Assembly (NCBI RefSeq): GCF_002220365.1
Contig: NZ_MTHB01000020.1
Span: 1 to 34,018, forward strand
Origin: Caballeronia sordidicola
GTDB taxonomy: Bacteria > Pseudomonadota > Gammaproteobacteria > Burkholderiales > Burkholderiaceae
DNA: 34,018 nt
Reading direction: 5' to 3'
Shown here: piece by piece, positions 26,701-34,018 of the stretch
Layout of the letters: each line of letters begins with the position of its first letter
Position numbering within the stretch: position 1 is the stretch's first letter
Notes under the pieces: generated by a model
Seen by the model: the letters and a program-made list of their open reading frames with translations, nothing else
Told to the model about the DNA's origin: nothing
Database searches by the model: none
Translations under genes and position numbers: made by a program

Positions 26701-27308
26701 TGAACATGGCCGCGCTCGACGAGCTCGCCGCAGCCAGTGAGCGCAAGGACTTCCTCGACGCGCAATCGGCGGATTTGAACGATGCCATCGGCACGCTGGA
26801 GGACGCGATCCACAGGATCGACCAGGAAACGCGTTCGTTGCTGCAAGGCACGTTCGACGAAGTGAACCGTCATTTCGGCGAGCTTTTCCCGCGTCTTTTC
26901 GGCGGTGGTCAGGCGAAACTCGTGATGACCGGCGACGAGATCCTCGATGCCGGCGTGCAGGTGCTCGCGCAACCGCCGGGCAAGAAGAATTCGACTATTC
27001 ACTTGCTGTCGGGCGGCGAAAAGGCCCTGACCGCCACCGCGCTCGTGTTTGCGATGTTCCAGTTGAATCCGGCACCGTTCTGTCTGCTGGACGAAGTGGA
27101 CGCGCCACTCGACGACGCCAACACGGAGCGCTTTGCAAACCTCGTGCGGGCGATGTCGGAGAAGACGCAATTCCTCTTCATCTCGCACAACAAGATCGCG
27201 ATGGAAATGGCGCAACAACTGATCGGCGTGACGATGCAGGAACAGGGCGTCTCGCGGATTGTTGCCGTGGATATGGAATCCGCGGCAGGTTTCGCCCAGA
27301 ATGCTTGA
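23793..27308 (+). CDS. smc: Chromosome segregation protein SMC
   Basis: SMC dimers with ScpA/ScpB compact and segregate the chromosome. The 1171-residue protein has an N-terminal ATPase half with Walker A GPNGCGKS (31-38). Two long Glu/Gln/Ala/Arg-rich coiled-coil arms (about 170-515 and 660-1000) flank a globular hinge near residues 519-655. The C-terminal half has the signature LSGGEK (1072-1077) and Walker B FCLLDEVDAPLDD with Asp1100 and Glu1101. GTG 23793 opens directly into the conserved MRLTSIKLAGFKSF start. No strong Shine-Dalgarno is visible. It is followed by an intrinsic terminator, so zipA and ligA probably have their own promoter. Confidence 0.97.
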   Translation: MRLTSIKLAGFKSFVDPTHFQVPGQLVGVVGPNGCGKSNIIDAVRWVLGESRASELRGESMQDVIFNGSTARKPGSRASVELIFDNADGRAGGQWGTYAEIAVKRVLTRDGTSSYYINNLPARRRDIQDIFLGTGLGPRAYAIIGQGMIARIIEAKPEELRVFLEEAAGVSKYKERRRETENRLHDTRENLTRVEDIVRELSANLEKLEAQAIVATKYKTLQADGEEKQRLLWLLRKNEAANESERQQRAISDAQIELEAQTAKLREVEAQLETLRVAHYSASDAMQGAQGSLYEANSEVAKLEAEIRFIVESRNRVQAQIAALSAQRDQWQMQAEKARGEITDAEEALAIGEEKAAIAQETAAAKHDELPALEGRFRDAQSELNAERGGIAQTEQALKLEAAHQRNADQQLQQLQQRHERLKSEAGGLDAPDEAQLEELRMQLAEHEEILAEAQGRLSDAQDTLPRLDGERRAAQEKVQAESAQIHQLEARLAALKQLQENVQTEGKIQPWLDKHELGSLPRLWKKLHVEAGWETALESVLRERIAALEVSNLDWVKAFATDAPPAKLAFYAPPNAGRAQEAPAGLRPLLALIRIDDAGLRAVLTDWLGQVFVSDDIAQALALRSQLPDGAAFVVKAGHVVTRVGVQLYAADSEQAGMLARQQEIENLTKQARAQALLADEAKAAAVRAEAAHTQASASLGDARSSAERATQRVHALQMDVLKLAQAQERYMQRSTQIREELAEITAQIDEQRALRAESEANFERHDGELAELQARFEDHQLAFEALDEALSAARQEARDLERAATDASFAARGLAAKIEEYRRNIETAKDQSERVAGALEDARAELETINEQTAHTGLQDALELRAAREAALQSARIELDDLTARLRQADELRLIAERSLQPLRDKINELQLKEQAARISGEQFIEQLAAAGVDEAELQAKLTPDMKPSYLQGEVTRLNNAIAALGAVNMAALDELAAASERKDFLDAQSADLNDAIGTLEDAIHRIDQETRSLLQGTFDEVNRHFGELFPRLFGGGQAKLVMTGDEILDAGVQVLAQPPGKKNSTIHLLSGGEKALTATALVFAMFQLNPAPFCLLDEVDAPLDDANTERFANLVRAMSEKTQFLFISHNKIAMEMAQQLIGVTMQEQGVSRIVAVDMESAAGFAQNA

Positions 27309-27353
27309 ACGTTTGACCGGGCTTTTTTAGAACGGACAGCAGAAAAGTGTGGA

Positions 27354-27378
27354 AAAACCGGCCTGGGAGGCCGGTTTT
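27354..27378 (+). terminator. Intrinsic terminator of smc
   Basis: AAAACCGGCC pairs perfectly with GGCCGGTTTT around a 5-base loop, 46 bases after the smc stop. The T-run is the end of the stem itself, giving a bidirectional-type terminator. Confidence 0.85.
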
Positions 27379-27545
27379 GGCGCGCAGGCGCGGAGTGACC
27401 CACGCAGTTCGGATGACAATCCGCAATCGCGTGGGGCGCAGATCGCGCAGCGTAAGCTCAACAAGCGCTCGATTGAGCGCGGATGCCTCAATAGCGCTCG
27501 CCAAGCGCGCCGAGAGCGCAACCAGAAAAGAACGACGGAGAGTGC

Positions 27546-28790
27546 ATGGACGAGTTGACCCTCGGGTTGATTGGAGCAGGAGCCGTGGTGGTAGGCGGCG
27601 TGGTGGTGTACAACGCGTGGCAGGGCGCCAAGGTGCGCCGCAAGATGCCGCGCCCGATGCCTGACGAAGCTGCGGAGTCGCTTGCGCGCAACGACGCCGA
27701 CGAGGAGCAGCCGTTCATCGAACCTACACGCCCGGTGCGTCGTGAACCCGCCATGGGCGAGGGTGATACGCCGGACACGCGGGTCGAGCCGAGTTTCGGC
27801 GGCGCGCCGCTCTCGACCGTAGCGCCGGCCGATACCGCAGTGGATATCCAGGCTGAATCGACCTCGGTGAATGGCGATTTCCACGAGACGGATTCGCCAC
27901 CCGTGTCACCCATCTTGGCCGACGATGACGAACCCGTTTTGCCCGCAGCGACCACGATTTCTTCGGCGCCGCCGGCTATCGTGGACCGGCGGATAGATTG
28001 CGTGGTCCCCATCCGTTTGCTTGCCCCGATAGCGGGCGAAAAGCTTATTCCGAGCGCTCAGAAGCTGCGTCGCGCGGGCGCAAAGCCTGTGCATATAGAA
28101 GGCAAGCCGGAGGGCAGTACGACCTGGGAATTGCTGAAAAACGGCGCGCGCTACGAAGAGTTGCGCGCAGCGGCACAGCTGGCCAACCGCGGCGGCCCGC
28201 TGAACGAACTGGAATTCTCGGAGTTCGTCACGGGTGTGCAGCGTTTCGCCGATGGTATCGACGGTTCCCCCGAATTTCCCGACATGCTGGAAACGGTCGG
28301 CATGGCGCGAGAACTCGACGCGTTCGCGGCTCAATGCGACGCGCAATTGTCGATCAATATTCTCTCCGACGGCGCGCCGTGGTCGGCCAACTACGTTCAG
28401 GCGGTGGCCTCGCAGGACGGTTTGCTGCTGTCGCGCGACGGTACGCGTTTCGTCAAGCTCGATGCACGCCAGAATCCGGTGTTCATGCTGCTTTTCGGCG
28501 ATACCAACTTCCTGCGCGACGACCTGACCTACAAGGGCGGCCAGATGATCACGCTGGTGCTGGATGTACCGGTGGCCGACGAAGACATCCTGCCGTTCCG
28601 CCTGATGTGTGATTACGCGAAGTCGCTCTCCGAGCGCATTGGCGCGCGCGTGGTCGACGACCAGCGCCGGCCGTTGCCGGAGTCGTCGCTGCTGGCTATT
28701 GAAAAGCAGTTGATGACCTTGTATGCGAAACTCGAACAGGCCGGAATTCCGGCGGGCTCCCCCGCCACGCGGCGCCTGTTCAGCCAATAA
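27546..28790 (+). CDS. zipA: ZipA-like cell division protein
   Basis: ZipA anchors FtsZ filaments to the inner membrane. The 414-residue protein has one N-terminal membrane helix (residues 5-23, LTLGLIGAGAVVVGGVVVY) followed by basic residues. A ~130-residue Pro/Asp/Glu/Ala-rich linker follows, then a basic patch. The C-terminal ZipA FtsZ-binding domain spans about residues 250-405, with INILSDGAPW, GQMITLVLDVPVADED and the end helix ARVVDDQRRPLPESSLLAIEK. GGAG precedes ATG 27546. The smc-zipA-ligA order is shared with other proteobacteria and supports the call. The linker is the least conserved part. Confidence 0.88.
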   Translation: MDELTLGLIGAGAVVVGGVVVYNAWQGAKVRRKMPRPMPDEAAESLARNDADEEQPFIEPTRPVRREPAMGEGDTPDTRVEPSFGGAPLSTVAPADTAVDIQAESTSVNGDFHETDSPPVSPILADDDEPVLPAATTISSAPPAIVDRRIDCVVPIRLLAPIAGEKLIPSAQKLRRAGAKPVHIEGKPEGSTTWELLKNGARYEELRAAAQLANRGGPLNELEFSEFVTGVQRFADGIDGSPEFPDMLETVGMARELDAFAAQCDAQLSINILSDGAPWSANYVQAVASQDGLLLSRDGTRFVKLDARQNPVFMLLFGDTNFLRDDLTYKGGQMITLVLDVPVADEDILPFRLMCDYAKSLSERIGARVVDDQRRPLPESSLLAIEKQLMTLYAKLEQAGIPAGSPATRRLFSQ

Positions 28791-28833
28791 AATCTTACGG
28801 CGGCGCCGGTTGGATAGTTAGCGATTTTCGTCG

Positions 28834-28870
28834 GGCATCGGCTACACGGTCGATGCCACGATCAGCCGAT
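28834..28870 (+). promoter_or_regulatory. Overlapping alternative stems before ligA
   Basis: GGCATCG (28834-28840) can pair with CGATGCC (28851-28857), while ATCGGCT (28837-28843) can pair with AGCCGAT (28864-28870). The two stems share bases and exclude each other. They lie 44-81 bases after zipA and 55-91 bases before ligA. No T-run follows either stem. Confidence 0.4.
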
Positions 28871-28903
28871 CTCTGAGACAATCAACAGGTCGGTTTCTTC
28901 TAA

Positions 28904-31560
<2,657 letters not shown>

Positions 31561-31615
31561 TCGATTGCAGGGGTGAACGGCTGGTTTGACGGGCTGTTTA
31601 GCCGCTCGACGAACT

Positions 31616-31643
31616 AAGGGCCGCGAAGAATCGCGGCCCTTTT
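31616..31643 (+). terminator. Intrinsic terminator of ligA-def
   Basis: AAGGGCCGCG and CGCGGCCCTT form a perfect 10-bp stem with a 6-base loop and a TTTT end, 56 bases after the def stop. Confidence 0.9.
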
Positions 31644-31724
31644 GTTTGGCGAGATGGTTTGACGAAACGCGGCTTTTGTCGCGGCGCGTGATTGATTGGC
31701 GACGTGCTCAGCCGTGCCGTACAG

Positions 31725-31746
31725 GATCCGACCGTTCAGTCGGATC
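31725..31746. repeat. 8-bp inverted repeat between two terminators
   Basis: GATCCGAC and GTCGGATC with a 6-base loop. No T-run on either strand. It stands between the def terminator and the terminator of the minus-strand small gene; function unknown. Confidence 0.5.
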
Positions 31747-31759
31747 ATTCGTGCGTCAA

Positions 31760-31791
31760 GGAATCAAAAAGGAATCGAAAGGAATCAAAAA
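31760..31791. repeat. 10-11 bp tandem repeat x3
   Basis: Units GGAATCAAAAA, GGAATCGAAA, GGAATCAAAAA. The last A-run forms the T-run of the minus-strand terminator next to it. Confidence 0.92.
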
Positions 31792-31808
31792 CCGCCAAAG
31801 CCCGGCGG
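31787..31808 (-). terminator. Terminator of the 79-residue gene
   Basis: On the minus strand CCGCC (31808-31804) and GGCGG (31796-31792) form a 5-bp stem with a 7-base loop, followed at once by TTTTT (31791-31787), only 8 bases after the stop codon. Confidence 0.7.
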
Positions 31809-31816
31809 CTTTATTC

Positions 31817-32056
31817 TCAAGCGAAGCTTTTCTTGGGACCCGACACTATTTCCGGCTGGCGAAACAATGCAATGTGCTCAGGATTCGCCGATGCCTGCAA
31901 GCGTCCGTCAGGCAACCGCGCGATGACAACTTCTCCAACGCCCGGGCTCGTCACGACGACTTCGTCGCGCACGGCGAGCAGCGCATCGAGTCGACGTCGG
32001 CCGCTGACGATTTCGAGGCCGGTTTTGGTTTCGCGAACAATGATCTCAACGGACAT
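31817..32056 (-). CDS. Small protein with ParB-like motif, function unknown
   Basis: This 79-residue protein is not one I can name. Residues 14-26 (LEIVSGRRRLDAL) resemble the nucleotide-binding box of ParB/Srx-type domains, in which an isoleucine-x-S/D-G precedes arginine pairs (usual form I-x-G-x-R-R-x-x-A). The protein is much shorter than a full ParB N-domain and lacks a helix-turn-helix, so this is only a structural hint. The rest is beta-rich (DEVVVTSPGVGEVVIARL). ATG 32056 has GGAG 8 bases upstream and is preferred to the in-frame start at 32077. A Shine-Dalgarno and a terminator on the correct strand support a real single-gene unit. Confidence 0.7.
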   Translation of the reverse strand: MSVEIIVRETKTGLEIVSGRRRLDALLAVRDEVVVTSPGVGEVVIARLPDGRLQASANPEHIALFRQPEIVSGPKKSFA

Positions 32057-32167
32057 GGCAATTCTCCAGTAGCTCAACGCCCAAGCACACGCGACTCGAA
32101 GCGGTAATTTGCGCGTGTATCTGACTAACGGTCATGTGTCATATTTTCTTTAGCCAAAAAGTTGGCC

Positions 32168-32209
32168 AAAAAAAATCGATGCGATCGGCGGGTGCCGTTC
32201 GCATCGATT
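32168..32209 (-). terminator. Strong intrinsic terminator of the pseudouridine synthase gene
   Basis: AATCGATGCGA (32174-32184) and TCGCATCGATT (32199-32209) form a perfect 11-bp stem that continues, after one T-T mismatch, into CGGC/GCCG. On the minus strand it ends in eight T (32175-32168). It lies 63 bases after the stop codon. A second small hairpin (GCCAA/TTGGC, 32153-32166) follows. Confidence 0.92.
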
Positions 32210-32272
32210 GGTAACAATTTCGTCGTTTTTCAGCGACGTCTTAAGGCGCGCGGAGAAAACGGCGAAGCTGTT

Positions 32273-34018
32273 TCAGAACGCTTCGTCCGCGCCCAGGTAA
32301 CGCCACTGGCCCTGCGGCAAGGCGCCGAGCGTCACATGTCCCATCCGGATCCGCTTCAGGCCAACCACTTCCAGCCCAACCAGCTCGCACATCCGGCGGA
32401 TCTGGCGCTTTTTGCCTTCACGCAACACAAAGCGCAACTGTTCACCATTTTGCCAACTGACCTGCGCGGTTTTGAGCGGCACGTCGTCGAGGGAAAGTCC
32501 GTGGCGCAGCAGCGCCAGGCTTTCGGGCGGGAAATGGGGTTCGATATCGACCTCGTGCTCGCCGAATTTTACGCGCACGAGATACTCCTTATCGACGTCC
32601 GAATGGCCGCCGATCAGTTGCTTCGCCACCCGGCCATCCTGGGTCAGGACGAGCAGGCCGGTCGAATCGATATCCAGACGGCCTGCCGGTGCGAGCGTGC
32701 GCAGATGCAGCGGCGTGAAGCGGATGCCGGACTGGTCGTCGGCCCAATGGTTGGACGGATTGACCAGCGTGACAGCCGGCTGATAACCGTCTTCCGCCTG
32801 ACCGGACACGTAGCCAACCGGCTTGTGTATCAGGATGGTGACCAGCTGCATCTGGGCCGCGTGCGCGGCGGCTCCAATTTCAACGTTCTGGTCGGGACGA
32901 ATCTTGGTGCCGAGCGTATCGATGACCTCGCCGTCGACGAGCACCCAGCCCTTTTCAATCCATTCATCGGCTTCGCGGCGCGAGCACAGGCCGAGCTCCG
33001 ACATCACCTTCGACAAACGCACGAGCCCTTCTTCATTTTCGCGTGCGATGCGCGCGGGTGAGGGAGGGGCGTCGGCGTCACGCGGTTTTGAGGGCTTCGA
33101 TACCGGTTTGCGCGGGGCGGGCTTGCGCTCGTCGCCAAAGCGTCCGGATGTGTCGCGTGCTACGTAAGGGCTGTCGCCCGAGGGCCGTTGACGGTCAGTG
33201 GGAGCCGGACGCGGGCTGCCGTCGTGCGCGTGGTTGCGCTCGCGCGGTGCTCCACGGTCACCACGGTCACTAAACGATGGGCGGGGCGTGCGATCGCTGC
33301 CCGGACCGCGCGAGTCATCGCGGGGTTTGAATGGACGGCGTTCGCTGTCGCCCGAGGGGCGGTCGCCACGCGGGGCACCGCGGTCGCCGAAGGAAGGCCG
33401 GGGGCCGCGATCGGTGCTCGGACCGCGCGGCGCATCGCCACGTGGGGCGTACGGACGGCGTTCGCCATCGCCCGCAGGCCGGTCACCGCGCGGAGCGCCA
33501 CGGTCACCAAAGGAAGGGCGCGGACCACGATCGCTGCTCGGACCACGCGGCGCATCACCACGTGGGGCGTATGGACGGCGTTCGCTGTCGCCCGAGGGGC
33601 GGTCGCCACGCGGGGCACCGCGGTCGCCGAAGGCCGGCCGGGGGCCGCGATCGCTGCTCGGACCGCGCGGCGCATCACCACGCGGCGTGAACGGTCGACG
33701 TTCACCATCGCCTGAAGGCCGATCACCGCGCGGAGCACCACGGTCACCAAAGGAAGGGCGCGGGCCACGATCGCTGCTCGGACCACGCGGCGCATCACCA
33801 CGCGGCGTGAACGGTCGACGTTCACCATCGCCTGAAGGCCGATCACCGCGCGGAGCACCACGGTCACCAAAGGAAGGGCGCGGGCCACGATCGCTGCTCG
33901 GACCACGCGGCGCATCACCACGCGGCGTGAACGGTCGACGTTCACCATCGACTGAAGGCCGATCACCGCGCGGAGCACCACGGTCACCAAAGGAAGGGCG
34001 CGGGCCACGATCGCTGCT
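32273..34018 (-). CDS. RluF/RluB-type 23S rRNA pseudouridine synthase with repeat N-terminus (partial)
   Basis: The enzyme isomerises a uridine of 23S rRNA to pseudouridine. The conserved part, read from 33022 to 32273, begins with an S4 RNA-binding domain (RLSKVMSELGLCSRREADEWI). The RsuA/RluB/RluF catalytic domain follows: HKPVGYVSG, GRLDIDSTGLLVLT (catalytic Asp codon at 32672-32674), DKEYLVRV, KKRQIRRMCELVG. RluF fits slightly better than RluB. GTG 33022 is not a likely start: the frame stays open with no stop to the window edge, encoding a Lys/Arg/Pro-rich linker and then at least six 40-residue repeats rich in Arg, Gly, Asp, Pro and Ser. The true start is outside the window. Confidence 0.88.
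   Translation of the reverse strand, partial: SSDRGPRPSFGDRGAPRGDRPSVDGERRPFTPRGDAPRGPSSDRGPRPSFGDRGAPRGDRPSGDGERRPFTPRGDAPRGPSSDRGPRPSFGDRGAPRGDRPSGDGERRPFTPRGDAPRGPSSDRGPRPAFGDRGAPRGDRPSGDSERRPYAPRGDAPRGPSSDRGPRPSFGDRGAPRGDRPAGDGERRPYAPRGDAPRGPSTDRGPRPSFGDRGAPRGDRPSGDSERRPFKPRDDSRGPGSDRTPRPSFSDRGDRGAPRERNHAHDGSPRPAPTDRQRPSGDSPYVARDTSGRFGDERKPAPRKPVSKPSKPRDADAPPSPARIARENEEGLVRLSKVMSELGLCSRREADEWIEKGWVLVDGEVIDTLGTKIRPDQNVEIGAAAHAAQMQLVTILIHKPVGYVSGQAEDGYQPAVTLVNPSNHWADDQSGIRFTPLHLRTLAPAGRLDIDSTGLLVLTQDGRVAKQLIGGHSDVDKEYLVRVKFGEHEVDIEPHFPPESLALLRHGLSLDDVPLKTAQVSWQNGEQLRFVLREGKKRQIRRMCELVGLEVVGLKRIRMGHVTLGALPQGQWRYLGADEAF
33260..34018 (-). repeat. 120-bp tandem repeat in the pseudouridine synthase gene
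   Basis: The sequence repeats with a period of exactly 120 bp (first period 117) from about 33272 to the right edge. The Phe codon of the FGDRG-type motif recurs at 33272, 33389, 33509, 33629, 33749, 33869 and 33989. The three copies nearest the edge differ by single bases; those nearer the catalytic domain are more diverged. Each unit encodes 40 residues containing GDRGAPRGDRPSGDGERRP and a PRGDAPRGPSSDRG part. The array continues beyond the window. Confidence 0.96.

Noticed and set aside
24522..27218. 898-codon ORF antisense to smc
   Set aside because: A long open frame opposite a GC-rich, Glu/Ala/Gln-rich coiled-coil gene is expected from codon bias; no domain is recognisable.
33188..33715. 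Plus-strand ORFs in the 120-bp repeat region
   Set aside because: They are antisense frames of a GC-rich repeat kept open by the same periodicity; no homology or Shine-Dalgarno.
33160..34008. 282-codon minus-strand ORF with repeats rich in Ala, Val and Arg
   Set aside because: It is another frame of the 120-bp repeat. The frame that continues into the pseudouridine synthase has no stop and gives the biologically typical Arg/Gly/Asp/Pro composition, so this one is a shadow.
33260..34018. CRISPR array
   Set aside because: The whole 120-bp unit is conserved and coding, with no unique spacers of constant length between short repeats, and no cas genes are near.

Overview
This window is GC-rich chromosomal DNA of a betaproteobacterium, most likely a Burkholderiaceae member of the Burkholderia/Paraburkholderia/Caballeronia group. 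I infer this from protein sequence style, from a DUF2866-type small protein that I know only from that family, and from gene order (dapC-dapD-yffB-like-dapE-prmB beside smc-zipA-ligA). It reads as core chromosome. I see no tRNA, rRNA, CRISPR array, transposase or prophage gene.

Layout. Bases 1-3289 (+): a tight operon of tsaB (5' end cut by the window), rimI, a family-4 uracil-DNA glycosylase and a DUF1853 protein, joined by start/stop overlaps. Bases 3332-7060 (-): the thiamine salvage genes thiM, thiE, thiD, with lplT (lysophospholipid flippase) upstream. Bases 7061-7572: a divergent intergenic region. Bases 7573-10532 (+): alr, radA and a small DUF2866 gene whose ribosome-binding site lies in a long leader hairpin. 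Bases 10565-12511 (-): a YheS-like ABC-F ATPase, divergent from a glutathione peroxidase (12668-13147, +). Bases 13502-17050 (+): a sugar-acid module with a FadR-type regulator, an L-arabinonate dehydratase-like IlvD/Edd enzyme and a 2-keto-3-deoxy-sugar-acid dehydratase-like class I aldolase-fold protein. Bases 17084-23240 (-): cls, then prmB, dapE, a YffB-like reductase, dapD and dapC, which hold three steps of the succinylase branch of lysine/meso-DAP synthesis. Bases 23793-31560 (+): smc, zipA, ligA, def. Bases 31817-32056 (-): a 79-residue protein with a ParB-like motif. Bases 32273-34018 (-): an RluF/RluB-type pseudouridine synthase whose N-terminus is a long tandem-repeat region running off the right edge.

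How the genes fit together. Most are housekeeping: tRNA and ribosome modification (tsaB, rimI, prmB, pseudouridine synthase), nascent protein processing (def), DNA repair and replication (uracil glycosylase, radA, ligA), chromosome segregation and division (smc, zipA), cell-wall precursors (alr, dap genes) and membrane lipids (lplT, cls). The only clearly accessory catabolic unit is the sugar-acid module at 13.4-17.1 kb.

No obvious new multi-gene system is present. The most interesting signals are in non-coding or repetitive DNA: a Shine-Dalgarno-sequestering leader hairpin before the DUF2866 gene; a nearly perfect 120-bp tandem repeat encoding an Arg/Gly/Asp/Pro-rich tail on the pseudouridine synthase; short tandem duplications that include or touch several stop codons; 10-bp repeats abutting a perfect -10 box of dapC; and an intrinsic terminator placed just before dapE.
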